Assembly (NCBI GenBank): GCA_016180425.1
Contig: JACPBF010000008.1
Location: 62,001-126,000 of the forward strand
DNA from: Elusimicrobiota bacterium
GTDB lineage: Bacteria > Elusimicrobiota > Elusimicrobia > 2-02-FULL-39-32
Length of the DNA: 64,000 nt
Direction of reading: 5' to 3'
The notes under the pieces were generated by a model. The model worked only from the letters and a program-made list of their open reading frames with translations. It ran no database searches and was not told the origin of the DNA. The first letter of the stretch is position 1. Each line of letters starts with the position of its first letter. This document shows positions 9,157 to 18,500 of this stretch, piece after piece. Made by a program: the position numbers and the translations under genes.

Positions 9157-9573
9157 TTAAACCCGACTGACAAAAAGTGTTTTTAACATGTTAAAAATAA
9201 AGAGGAGTATGGAAAGCCATTGAATGCTTCCAAAAAAAAATAAAGCCTCTTTCCATCTGCCAGGTTCTAAACGATTTAAAAAGAAAAATAGAGCTAAACC
9301 CAATAAACTGATTTGCGCAAGATAAAAATGAAGCCAAGCGAGTTTTTTAGAATAAAGCTCTTTCCCTGAAAAACGGGGTAGAATATGGTATAAAACACCA
9401 TAAATCATCATTGAAATCCACCCTAATAAATTTAGGTGAACATGGGTTGGAATCATCCTATAGATTAATGCGCCTGAATCAGCAAAAGGAAGAGTCATGA
9501 TCCATCCTAAAAAAGTTCCTACCCCTAAGTATATCAATGCCATTACTACAAAATATCTTGCAAAAGCATCCAT
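9157..9573 (-). CDS. small heme-copper-oxidase subunit I-like membrane protein
   Basis: Four-helix membrane protein (138 aa). The segment THVHLNLLGWISMMIYGVLYHILPRFSG resembles the His-bearing helices of NorB/cbb3-type subunit I, but the protein is only about a quarter of full length, so it cannot be a complete oxidase. Single-domain homologues occur near nitrogen-oxide genes (family knowledge, from memory). First gene of the operon that continues through the DUF1858, Rrf2, TusA and radical SAM genes; a sigma-54-type promoter lies about 30 nt upstream. Possibly a heme-binding sensor or scaffold. Confidence 0.65.
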   Translation of the reverse strand: MDAFARYFVVMALIYLGVGTFLGWIMTLPFADSGALIYRMIPTHVHLNLLGWISMMIYGVLYHILPRFSGKELYSKKLAWLHFYLAQISLLGLALFFFLNRLEPGRWKEALFFFGSIQWLSILLFIFNMLKTLFVSRV

Positions 9574-9604
9574 AAAATTTATCCCCCTATCATTTCTAGT
9601 ATAT

Positions 9605-9619
9605 GCAACAAATTTGCCA
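9605..9619 (-). promoter_or_regulatory. sigma-54 (-24/-12) promoter
   Basis: On the minus strand TGGCAAATTTGTTGC: the GG and GC doublets have exactly the spacing of the sigma-54 consensus TGGCACGNNNNTTGC. The predicted transcript would start about 20 nt before the ATG at 9573. Confidence 0.8.
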
Positions 9620-9730
9620 GAAAATCAGACTAAAATGATGATATTTATATGAGTTTGGGATTTTTAAAAATAGGGCGGGATTAGATTTCCCCAGTTTAAC
9701 CATCTAACACCTTTCTATTGATATTTAGGT

Positions 9731-9790
9731 TAGCCCGAATAATTCACTTGGATTGTCGAATTCCACAATCCAAGTGAATTATTCGGGCTA
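9731..9790. repeat. perfect 26-bp palindromic hairpin, repeat family member
   Basis: Arms 9731-9756 and 9765-9790 are perfect inverted complements around an 8-nt loop (CGAATTCC). The right arm contains the stop codon of the nitrite/sulfite reductase gene. The arm is a variant of the repeat at 31293-31318 and 34091-34116 (shared core of the type CCYGAAYAATTCAYTTRGATTGT). It may serve as transcript end and is probably a small mobile palindrome. Confidence 0.85.
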
Positions 9791-11494
9791 GCACTCGCTT
9801 GGTTTAACTTTTAGTTGAAAATCCGTATCCTCACCCCAGTCATGGAATTCTTCAGGAGCAAGAGGCGAATGTTCTAGATCTATCAGGGATTCAAGAATAT
9901 CCTTAAATGAATGAACCCCTTTACGGCAAATAAAATTTTCCAGAGTTTCCTCCTCTTGTTTTTCCCTTCTATACCAATGAAGGATGCGAGAAATTGCGGA
10001 AACCACTCTTTTTGACGGTATTTTACAAGCTGATTCAGCGAACTTTAAAAAACCATCCTTGATTTGTCCCCCTAAAACCAGCTCATAGGAAGGCACCTGT
10101 TTATCTTTAAATATCTGCATTCTTCCGGAAAGTCCAAGCGCGGCGGTATGATGCTGCCCGCAAGAATTTGGACAACCGCATACTTTTATGGATGCTTGTA
10201 TCTCTTGAAAAGATTTACCTCCATTTTGAAAAAAACGTATCAGCTCAGCGGTAAGAGCTTTAGAATTTGTAATTGCAGATGGGCAGGTGCTAGCTCCGGG
10301 GCAGCTTGTGACATCGCACAAACGGCTGCTGCAAGGCATGGCAAGACCAGCTTTTAAAAGCAGATCATAAAGCGATTTTAAATCAAACGATTTTATCCCA
10401 AAAATAACAAGATTCTGATTATTGGTAGTGCGAATTTTGCCTAAAGAATAGTGATCCGATATCTTAGCTATTTTACGCAGGGCTTCTGAACTGATCTCTC
10501 CTAAAGGCACTATAATATTAATTGAAAAAGTTCCGTTCTTTTTTTCTAAAACGCAATTACTAAAAAACCAACGGTTAAATTCAGGAGATTCCTCTTTAAT
10601 AGAATAGGAACCATCATTGACTGAAGGCGAAAGAGCCTCTTCCTCATAGTCTAAAACAGGAAGGTATTCTGTTTTTATTAGATGATCTCTCACCCGAAAT
10701 ACAGATTTTCTAAATTCTTCAATCCCTATTTCTTCCACTAAAAATTTAAGGCGCGCTCTTAAGCGATTGTTTCTTATCCCTCTTTGGTTAAAAACAGATA
10801 GGATCCCTAGAACTGTTGGGATTAAAAGTTCAAGACCCATAAATTCTTCTAAAACCTGAGCGGTCTTTGGAACAGTACCCAACCCCCCTCCTACAACCAC
10901 TTTAAAACCTTTATTCCCCTTTTGAACCACTGCAATTAATCCTAGATCTTGTATCGCTGTTAATCCGCAATCCATTTGGCAGGCTGAAAAAGAAATTTTA
11001 AATTTTCTAGGTAAATTTTGAAACTCGGAACGCCTAATTAAAAATCTAGTTAAGAAATCAGCATAAGGAGTCACATCAAAACATTCCTTTTGACACACAC
11101 CAGACAAATGGCAAGAGACAATATTTCTAACCACGTTTCCAGAAGCTTCTCTGGAAGTGATGCCTACTTCTGAAAGATAAGTGATCATTTCACAAACCTG
11201 TTTTAAATTCATATTATAAAATTGAAGATTTTGGCGGGTGGTAATATGACATGAACTATCCGAGTAAATATCTGTAAGGTCTGCAATCCGTTCCAACTGT
11301 TGAGAGTTTAGCCCGCCCCAGGGTATTCTAACCCTCAACATGTAGCGATTGGTTTCTCTTTGAACATAAACCCCTTGAATCAACCGAATTTTTTTAAAGG
11401 TCTCCTGATCCATCTCCCCTTTTAAAAATAGTTCTGCTGATTCACGAAAAGAAAATATCTCATTTTTATCCACTAATGAAGTTGCCGTATTCAT
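9788..11494 (-). CDS. siroheme nitrite/sulfite reductase, NirA-like
   Basis: Ferredoxin-type nitrite or sulfite reductase (568 aa) reducing nitrite to ammonia or sulfite to sulfide with siroheme and a [4Fe-4S] cluster. The cluster and siroheme Cys set is visible: TSCPGASTC and, about 40 residues later, GCPNSC. Duplicated ferrodoxin-like halves are present: RVRIPWGGLNSQQL and INIIVPLGEISSEAL. Lies 6 nt after the UPF0016 gene and ends in the 26-bp hairpin. Context with the NXR/NAR operon and amtB favours nitrite, but substrate cannot be settled from motifs alone. Confidence 0.82.
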   Translation of the reverse strand: MNTATSLVDKNEIFSFRESAELFLKGEMDQETFKKIRLIQGVYVQRETNRYMLRVRIPWGGLNSQQLERIADLTDIYSDSSCHITTRQNLQFYNMNLKQVCEMITYLSEVGITSREASGNVVRNIVSCHLSGVCQKECFDVTPYADFLTRFLIRRSEFQNLPRKFKISFSACQMDCGLTAIQDLGLIAVVQKGNKGFKVVVGGGLGTVPKTAQVLEEFMGLELLIPTVLGILSVFNQRGIRNNRLRARLKFLVEEIGIEEFRKSVFRVRDHLIKTEYLPVLDYEEEALSPSVNDGSYSIKEESPEFNRWFFSNCVLEKKNGTFSINIIVPLGEISSEALRKIAKISDHYSLGKIRTTNNQNLVIFGIKSFDLKSLYDLLLKAGLAMPCSSRLCDVTSCPGASTCPSAITNSKALTAELIRFFQNGGKSFQEIQASIKVCGCPNSCGQHHTAALGLSGRMQIFKDKQVPSYELVLGGQIKDGFLKFAESACKIPSKRVVSAISRILHWYRREKQEEETLENFICRKGVHSFKDILESLIDLEHSPLAPEEFHDWGEDTDFQLKVKPSEC

Positions 11495-11500
11495 AATTTT

Positions 11501-11779
11501 TTACCCCAAATCTTTTTTAAATAAAATCCAACAGCCAATAGCTATAAAAAGTATCCCTCCAATAATTCGTAAAGTTTTTGGATGGATGAACTTTGAAAAC
11601 AAAGTGCCAAATAAAACTCCTATAAAACTTGCTAAGGTTAAAGCGCAGGATGCGGCTAAAAAAATTGTAAGAGGGGAACGAGAGGTCGCAGAAAAAGAAA
11701 GAACCCCTAATTGAGTTTTATCCCCTAATTCAGATAAAAAAATAGTTGCAAAAGTCAGCCAGAACAATTTCCAGTCCAT
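11501..11779 (-). CDS. UPF0016/GDT1-family membrane transporter (half-size)
   Basis: Membrane protein of 92 aa with three hydrophobic segments and the family motif ELGDKTQL near residue 18. Members transport Mn or Ca ions; bacterial half-size forms are thought to pair as dimers (family knowledge). Only one copy of the ELGDKTQ motif is present, as expected of a half-size protein. Sits between tatA and the nitrite/sulfite reductase gene. Confidence 0.8.
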   Translation of the reverse strand: MDWKLFWLTFATIFLSELGDKTQLGVLSFSATSRSPLTIFLAASCALTLASFIGVLFGTLFSKFIHPKTLRIIGGILFIAIGCWILFKKDLG

Positions 11780-11848
11780 TTTTATCCAAAAACCTCTAAA
11801 CGATTTATAAAAAACATGAAATCCGCTTAAATATAATTATTCTCTTAT

Positions 11849-12028
11849 TTAAGAATTTTTGTTTTCTGGATCATTTTTTATTTCTTTCTCCACATCTTTT
11901 AAGCCTTCTTTAAATGCGCTCAAACTTCTGCCAACGCTTCTGCCAAGTTCTGGCAATCTTTTTGCTCCAAAAAGTAGAAGCACAATTCCCACAATAATAA
12001 TCCAATCCCAAACTCCAATATTAGGCAT
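11849..12028 (-). CDS. tatA: Sec-independent translocase subunit TatA/E
   Basis: Tat pore protein of 59 aa: one N-terminal membrane helix (WDWIIIVGIVLLLFGAKRLPELGRSVG) with the FGAKRLPELGR hinge, then an amphipathic helix and charged tail. GAGGAGG lies 8 nt before the ATG at 12028, so this start is preferred over an in-frame GTG three codons upstream. Placement in the NXR/NAR operon fits export of the folded alpha subunit, which has a twin-arginine signal. Confidence 0.9.
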   Translation of the reverse strand: MPNIGVWDWIIIVGIVLLLFGAKRLPELGRSVGRSLSAFKEGLKDVEKEIKNDPENKNS

Positions 12029-12095
12029 TAGAACCACCTCCTCTATTATTTATCCATCCCATCCCAAACCCATTGTTACAACTTTATGCATATTC

Positions 12096-13241
12096 TTATT
12101 TCCACTCTTCTACACTAGTCTGAAGACTAAAAAGATATTCCATTAAGTCATGAACTTCCTCCTGACTCATAACACTTCCCCACCCATTCATTTTAAATGG
12201 AGGAGGTCCTGCCCTGGGATCAGCTTTTTCCGGTTCTCTGCCATTAAAAATTACTTTTTGCAGCTCCTCTTGAGTAAAAGTCTCTTTCACTTGATTTAAT
12301 GAGGGTATTGGATCTAGTTGAGAGTTAGGATTATGAATTCCGCCTAAAGCTCCTTTTCCATGGCACGTTCCGCATCCATAGCGGAGATAAACCATCTCTC
12401 CTTTTGAAACTTGTGAACTCTTATTCTTAGGGTTCTTCCCATCTAAAACAAGCCGATACCAGATAGAAAAAGATTTTATTCCATCTCTTTCTTGGTTTTG
12501 TCCATCCCAGACAGCAACTGCAAAAGGAATTTCAGATTCCAGCCAATGTTTAATAGGTTCATCCAATTTTTTTTCTAAAACAACATGCCAACGCTCATTC
12601 CGCCAAACGCCTTTACCCTTTACAGAAGAATCATCCAGAATCGTCAAAGTGCCAAATCCTTTAGCAGCTAAAGTCTCAATCGGAGTTTCCCTCTTACGTT
12701 TTGAAATAATATTTCCCGCGTTTTCACCTGCTCTAAAGGTAATTTCTCCATCAAAAGGGTAAATGTCCGCTGTTTTATTTGGATGAGTGATCTCCCCAGA
12801 CTGAAACCCTTGATCTAAATCTTTTTGCGCGCTTGCAGACCATCTCCAAATCAAAATTGGATTTTCTAAATCCCCCATAAATGGAGAAGGCCAAGACCCG
12901 GAATTCTCTGGAAACTCCAAGGCAACCGCATCTGTAAAAGATTCAGCAGCAGTTGGATTCTCATTAAGAGTTGGATCCTCCCATTCCAAACGGAAAAAAA
13001 TCTCATTTTTATTCTGTAGAGCTTTGATCCAGATCTTTGCAACGCTCCCGCCTCCTCCAGGAGGCGCAATGACTTGCGGCATCAAAGGAATTTCAACGCT
13101 TTTAACTTTATTCCAAATAGAATCAAATGGATCTAAAGAAACTTTTTTTCCAATTTTTTTAGTTTTTAGCTCTAAATCAGCAGAATTTGCCGCTCTAATA
13201 AAAATAAAAATTAAACAAAGAAGCCATTTTAATTTCTTCAT
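12096..13241 (-). CDS. nxrC: NXR/NAR-type gamma subunit with heme b domain and cytochrome c domain
   Basis: Secreted protein of 381 aa with signal peptide (residues 1-20). The central part (about 60-270) resembles the heme b-binding gamma subunit of ethylbenzene dehydrogenase and related type II molybdoenzymes. A C-terminal cytochrome c domain has CGTCH near residue 295 and a possible distal Met in KMNGW. This two-heme architecture is that of NxrC-like subunits that pass electrons from the periplasmic alpha/beta pair to c-type cytochromes. Starts 3 nt after the chaperone stop. Confidence 0.78.
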   Translation of the reverse strand: MKKLKWLLCLIFIFIRAANSADLELKTKKIGKKVSLDPFDSIWNKVKSVEIPLMPQVIAPPGGGGSVAKIWIKALQNKNEIFFRLEWEDPTLNENPTAAESFTDAVALEFPENSGSWPSPFMGDLENPILIWRWSASAQKDLDQGFQSGEITHPNKTADIYPFDGEITFRAGENAGNIISKRKRETPIETLAAKGFGTLTILDDSSVKGKGVWRNERWHVVLEKKLDEPIKHWLESEIPFAVAVWDGQNQERDGIKSFSIWYRLVLDGKNPKNKSSQVSKGEMVYLRYGCGTCHGKGALGGIHNPNSQLDPIPSLNQVKETFTQEELQKVIFNGREPEKADPRAGPPPFKMNGWGSVMSQEEVHDLMEYLFSLQTSVEEWK

Positions 13242-13244
13242 TCC

Positions 13245-13937
13245 TTAAATTCCTCCAAGGCAGGATGAACAATAATCTTCAGGATCCTCTTTTCTAACTG
13301 TCTCTGATTCATTGACGTTAAGTTCAATTCCCAAAGATTTTGCGTCCCATAAAATAAATGCCAATAAACTTTTTGATAGACCGGCATAATAACTTCCAGA
13401 CGCTTTTTGACATAAAGACTCTGTAAAAAAAGGAATCCACTGACAAAGATGTTCAGATAAAAATTTTGAGCGAGCGTTTCTAGAAATTTCCGAATTTTCC
13501 AGTTCTTCTCGTTCTAGGGCAAGCGCTTCTTTTAAACAAAGAAAAGAGATAAATTCTAATTCTATCGGGAGATGGTCAGGCCTTCTATCTCCTGCCTGTG
13601 GCTCTAAACCAAATGCTCTATAAAATCCAGAGAGGTTCGCTAATTTTTGCGTGGAACGGAATACGTCTAACCTGCCGTAATGGGTTTCATAAGGAGGGAC
13701 ATCCGGTGAAAGATTGTGTCCAAACACTGAATGGATTTCAGTGCTTGGGTCAGATGCGGGGATTGGAGGCAAAGGGATCTCTCCAATATTAGAAAGTTCA
13801 GCTAAGAGCATCTCTAATTCGCGATGCATTACAAAAATAGGATTCGGCTCTCTAAAAGATTCAGCGAAGAGGCGATAGATAACGCCTCTGACTTTGATCT
13901 CTTTTAATTTCACCTTCTCTTTATTTTCTCTAATCAT
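13245..13937 (-). CDS. TorD/NarJ-family molybdoenzyme chaperone
   Basis: Helical protein of 230 aa placed between the beta and gamma genes, where type II molybdoenzyme operons carry their dedicated chaperone. Features are YRLFAESFREPNP at the N-terminus and a conserved middle portion VPPYETHYGR, typical of the TorD/DmsD/NarJ group. It ends in a CSSCLGG Cys pair, which is less usual. AGGAGG lies 4 nt before the ATG. Expected role: loading of molybdenum cofactor and proofreading of the Tat signal of the alpha subunit. Confidence 0.82.
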   Translation of the reverse strand: MIRENKEKVKLKEIKVRGVIYRLFAESFREPNPIFVMHRELEMLLAELSNIGEIPLPPIPASDPSTEIHSVFGHNLSPDVPPYETHYGRLDVFRSTQKLANLSGFYRAFGLEPQAGDRRPDHLPIELEFISFLCLKEALALEREELENSEISRNARSKFLSEHLCQWIPFFTESLCQKASGSYYAGLSKSLLAFILWDAKSLGIELNVNESETVRKEDPEDYCSSCLGGI

Positions 13938-14006
13938 AGTTCCTCCTGATATGATTCTACCTGAACATTCTATTTTCTATCGAATTCTGATAATCTTTGA
14001 TTTACG

Positions 14007-15260
14007 CTAAACCGCATTGGTCCTTTCTTTTCCTCTGATATAAAAAGGTTCTTCCACCTTAACTTTAAACAATTCCTGATTCTCTTTTCCATAAGCTGTA
14101 ATGGTATCGTCATAGATAGTTCTTTTTTTACCTCTTAAACTGATTTCATGCGCTTTTTCTCCCTGTTCTATGCCGTAATGAAAAATAATCCTTCGATCTT
14201 TGCGAAAAAGCTGCAAAACAGCAAGCAATTCACGGCTTGGATTTTGATAAGTTTCAATCGCTTGGTCCACTCCAGGGCCAAACATCTGATGCAAATAGTC
14301 CCTTGGCACCCAACGCGGAGGAATATAATAGATATTTGGTTCTGTTCCAAACTGAGGATAAAGCGGCAAAGCTACTTTTGCGATTCGAACTAAATAATAT
14401 AAAGGATTCTTAGGATCAGACTTCCAATCTTTTGTTTTAGGATCAACTGGAACTAATCCTTGTAAACGAATCTGGCCAACACAGGAAGCCATGCAGCGAG
14501 TTTCAGTGGGAACGCCTCCTGTAAGGGGCTCCTGTCCTTGTACTCTAGGGTAACAACCAATACATTTTTCAGTAATTCTGGTTTCAATATTGTGCATGGT
14601 CTTTTTGTAAGGACAGGCTTCCATGCACTTGCGATATCCACGGCAGCGGCTTTGATCCACCAATACAATTCCATCTTCTTTACGTTTATAGATCGCTTTA
14701 CGCGGACATGCGGCTAAACAAGCGGGATAGGTGCAATGATTGCAGATTCTTTGCAGATAAAAAAACCAAGCCTTATGCTCCGGCAGAGAGGCGCCTGTTT
14801 TTGAAATTCCAAGACTATCACCCGCATATTTTGTTGAGGTATCTTCATGAATATTAGGAAAACGCCAATCCTGATCTTTAGGAAGATAACCTAAAACAGG
14901 ATTTCTGCCCGGAGCTGCTTCAAAAATTGTTTTTCCCTCATATTCTCCGTAAGGAGCTTTCCCTCCTTTTTCCTGAGCTTCCCAAATCTGTTTGCCCGGA
15001 TTAGCTTCTTCCAATAGTTTTAGAGTTTTAACATCCCAGCCTTGGGGGTATCCGCCATAAGGTTTTGTCTCAACATTGTTCCACCACATATGTTCCTGTC
15101 CTCTGGAAAATGTCCAGGTTGACTTGCATGCCATGGTGCAGGTTTGGCAGGCGATGCAGCGGTTAATATTAAAAACTGCTGCGAACTGCCACTCGGGATG
15201 AGCCTCTTCATAAGGATAGTGCATCTCCCTGCCCAACTGCCAATTATAAACTTTAGCCAT
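14007..15260 (-). CDS. nxrB: NXR/NAR-type iron-sulfur beta subunit
   Basis: Electron-transfer subunit of 417 aa with four Cys groups for iron-sulfur clusters: CIACQTCTMACKSTW (about 35), CNHCTYPACLAACP (about 175), CRGYRKCMEACP (about 207) and CIGCYPRV with a later CMASC (about 235-255). The N-terminus VYNWQLGRE, NVETKPYGGYP and LPLYPQFG match, as I remember them, NxrB of Nitrospira more closely than membrane-bound NarH. No signal peptide; it would be co-exported with the alpha subunit. GAAGGAGG precedes the ATG, and the start overlaps the preceding stop (TAATG). Confidence 0.88.
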   Translation of the reverse strand: MAKVYNWQLGREMHYPYEEAHPEWQFAAVFNINRCIACQTCTMACKSTWTFSRGQEHMWWNNVETKPYGGYPQGWDVKTLKLLEEANPGKQIWEAQEKGGKAPYGEYEGKTIFEAAPGRNPVLGYLPKDQDWRFPNIHEDTSTKYAGDSLGISKTGASLPEHKAWFFYLQRICNHCTYPACLAACPRKAIYKRKEDGIVLVDQSRCRGYRKCMEACPYKKTMHNIETRITEKCIGCYPRVQGQEPLTGGVPTETRCMASCVGQIRLQGLVPVDPKTKDWKSDPKNPLYYLVRIAKVALPLYPQFGTEPNIYYIPPRWVPRDYLHQMFGPGVDQAIETYQNPSRELLAVLQLFRKDRRIIFHYGIEQGEKAHEISLRGKKRTIYDDTITAYGKENQELFKVKVEEPFYIRGKERTNAV

Positions 15261-15529
15261 TACGCTCCTCCTTCGCCGTTTAAAACTTTATAAACCATTT
15301 TTTGCACATAAAGTTCCCCGCGAGTCTGAAAAATCTCGTAAGGCGCTTGATAAAATGGATCTTTAAATATTTCTAAAATCTGTTGCGCGCTAAACCCCAT
15401 GCAAAAATATTCTTCAATGAAACATGAAACCATGGTTTCTTCAGCCTTAAGCCCCTCTTCCTTAGAAAGAGGTAAGACCATTCCTGTAAGAGACATGGGA
15501 TCATCTTGTTCAAATTCTTTTTTTTCCAT
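15260..15529 (-). CDS. small conserved protein between NXR alpha and beta genes
   Basis: Protein of 89 aa with no recognised domain. Acidic N-terminus, then a segment FSAQQILEIFKDPFYQAPYEIFQTRGELYVQ and a C-terminal EGGA. It sits 1 nt after the alpha subunit stop and overlaps the beta start by 1 nt, so it is made in step with the complex. No signal peptide or membrane helix. Possible roles are assembly factor or small subunit (inference). Confidence 0.7.
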   Translation of the reverse strand: MEKKEFEQDDPMSLTGMVLPLSKEEGLKAEETMVSCFIEEYFCMGFSAQQILEIFKDPFYQAPYEIFQTRGELYVQKMVYKVLNGEGGA

Positions 15530-15530
15530 T

Positions 15531-18500
15531 TTAAGATTTGACCACTCGAACTAAATTTCCAAGAAGATATTGATTCATAAAAGCATCTTCATTTCCCGGA
15601 GACCTGTTAGCTTCAGATGGATTCCACACTCCCTCTTTATTGATTCCTCCAGCTTCTGCTTTAACAATACGAACCAAGGTTTCTTTGGGCACAGTATTAA
15701 TCATGTGGTTATCTGCTTCGCCGCCAGATATAAATTTCATCGCTATCTTTGATTTATGAAATAGATGGTCGGTTTGATGCATGGGCATTTGCCATTCCCT
15801 GGTAATGGATTGCTGCGAACCATAACGAAAATTCGCCTGATAACCTGAATTGGAAATAGCCTGGCCATCAGATCTAGTTTCATGACCTTTCACTGTTTTT
15901 TCCGTAGCGATCCATGTTCCGTGCTTCATCATCACCACATGATAAGGATAGGCTGGGTTGTATTTAACTCTTAACATAAGACGCGCTACTTTAAAAAAAG
16001 GATCTTTTGGATTGGCTCCTATGTAAGGACGATCCGCAGGGTTAGAATCCACATAAACATAATCTCCCTCATGAATGCCTAAATCCTTAGCTGCTTGGGG
16101 GTTCATATGAACTTGATGATCTCCTAAACCAGGGTTTCTTTTATCGCTTCTCCAAGGATCCCCAAAATTAGAAGACCATAAAAGGTGCCAATCCACGCTT
16201 GACCACTGAGAATGGACTGTATGACGACTCTTGGGCGTTAAACAATAAAAATGAAAACCATTTTCCCAAAGAAAATTTTTTGTGTTTTTAACCTCTGCCC
16301 AAGCCATCCGCACATTTCTTACGGTGCGAGCATCCGCATCTTCTTCATTCAAGGAAATTCCATAATCTTCAGGCCGCACATAAGGATTCGTGCTCACAAT
16401 CACATTTGGCAAATAGGGAGTTGCTTCCGGCCCTTCTCTATGAACAATAAAGTTCTCCCCATACTCAATCGCTTCCGGAATGTCGCAATACGCATTTAAT
16501 CTTCCGGTATCTGTAAAAAATGGGATACTCTCATGGATCTGTTCGTAAAAGGGGATTCGCGGATAGGTTCTAAAAAGAACTAAGGCTGCGCCCGGTTCTC
16601 CAAATTTACCATTTAAAATATCCTCAGTTTTGTATCCGCGCAAAGTTACAGAAGCATCTAAAAGACGCTGAATATAAACTTTGGACTGCTTAGCATAAAT
16701 AAATTTCCAATAATCTTCAAAACGAGAATCTTTAAGATGTTCGCCTAACTTCTTAGCCATTTCAGCTAAAATTACAGCATCGTCTTTTGTATCATAAATT
16801 GGAGGAATGCCCCCTTTCCAAACTTGCAAAAAAGGGTTAGAACAAGAAGCGGTAATTTCATAATCTTCAAACTCTAGCCAGGAATTAGCTGGCAGAGCGA
16901 TATCCGCATACTCCACTGAACCAGTCAACTCAATATCAGTTGTAATAATTAATTCTGTTTTAGGAAGGGAATGTTTAATCACATTGTAAGCCCATTTTGC
17001 GTTGTTTACATGATTCACATTCGTGTACCAAAGCACTTTTGACGGGGTTGGCATGTGAGATTTTCCTGTAAAAACTTTGCGTCCATATTTAGGAGTTTTT
17101 ACAACTAAAGGACGATCCACATGAGCCCAATAAGCAGCGGACTCATCAGAAGCATAATTTTTTACAGGGATTTGAGCTCCATCTTTCTTTTCATCCAACT
17201 CTGGATGAAAAGGGTCTTCTGCGACCCAGCAGCCAAGCCCTTTCCCAGCTTCCTTCCCAGCCTGAAAAATAGCTGACTTATAATTCCCAGCCCAGGTAAA
17301 GGATCCAGCCCCTTTTTTTCCAATATTCCCTGTTAAGATCAATGGCAAATAAGTAGCGCGATTTACCTGAGTTGCATGAAACCAATGATTGATCCCTTCC
17401 CCAATATGAATCGCAACTGGTTTAATTGCAGCTATATCCTCCGCTAAATTTTTTAGTAAATCTTTAGGAGCATGTGTGATTTCACACACGGACTCTAAAT
17501 CATAATCCTTTAAATGCAGCTTATACATTTCAAAAAGAGTCATCACTTCTATTTTTTTACCGTCCGTCAATGTGATGGTCCATTTTCCCTCTAACGCGGG
17601 ATCTAAATTAACTGACTCCAATGTTTCGCCAACCTGATCTCTGGTTAAAGCTTTAAAAGAATTGCTCTTTAAGTCAAAAATAACAAAATCTCCAATCTTT
17701 TGACGTTGTTCTTGAGTCATATTTTGCAGTTTCATGCTTGGCCCGAGCTTAAGATCAGGCAAAACATAATCTTTAAAACATTCATCTGCTTTTAGTCTTT
17801 GCAAAGTATCGGTTCTAACCAGCAAGGGCATGTCTGTAAATCTTTTTAAAAAAACCTCATCATATTGTTTCTGGTCAATGATTATTTTTGATATGGCTAA
17901 AAAAATAGCGGCATCGCTTCCCGGACGGACTCCAATCCAATAATCCGCCTTAGTTGCCGGAGGGCTGTACTCTGGGGTAATCGCCACAATTTTTCCGCCT
18001 CTTTCCATTGACTCAATAAACCAATGAGAATCCGGCATCTTATTTTCAACCAAATTCTTGCCAACCTGAATATGCAGTTTGGTGCTGCGCAAATCGCAAA
18101 AATCAGTGTCTGAGGTCTGCAATCCATGAACAAAAGGATGTCCCGGAGCTTGATCTCCATGCTCGGTATAGTTATCCCAGCTGCGTCCTCCTTGCGCATC
18201 CTTTTCGCTCACGCCTCTCACATGGCTGTCTAAAAGAGCCATCATGTTGCTAAAACGATACATCCCAAATTTTCCAACCACTCCCAAAAGTCCCATACCT
18301 CCTCTAAATTTCATGGTTCTAGTCCCAGCTCCTTGCACATGCTCCACAACTTCTGGTTCATAACCCTGTTCCAACAAACGTTTTTTACCCTCTTCGCCAG
18401 AATAAATTTTAGCGATCGCAATCATCCCTTTAGCCGCATAATCATAAACCTCATCCCAGGAAGCAGCCATAAGGTCATCAGTTCCACGGCTGTCAAACTT

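Noticed and set aside
13598-13792. 64-aa plus-strand ORF
   Set aside because: Antisense to the molybdoenzyme chaperone gene.
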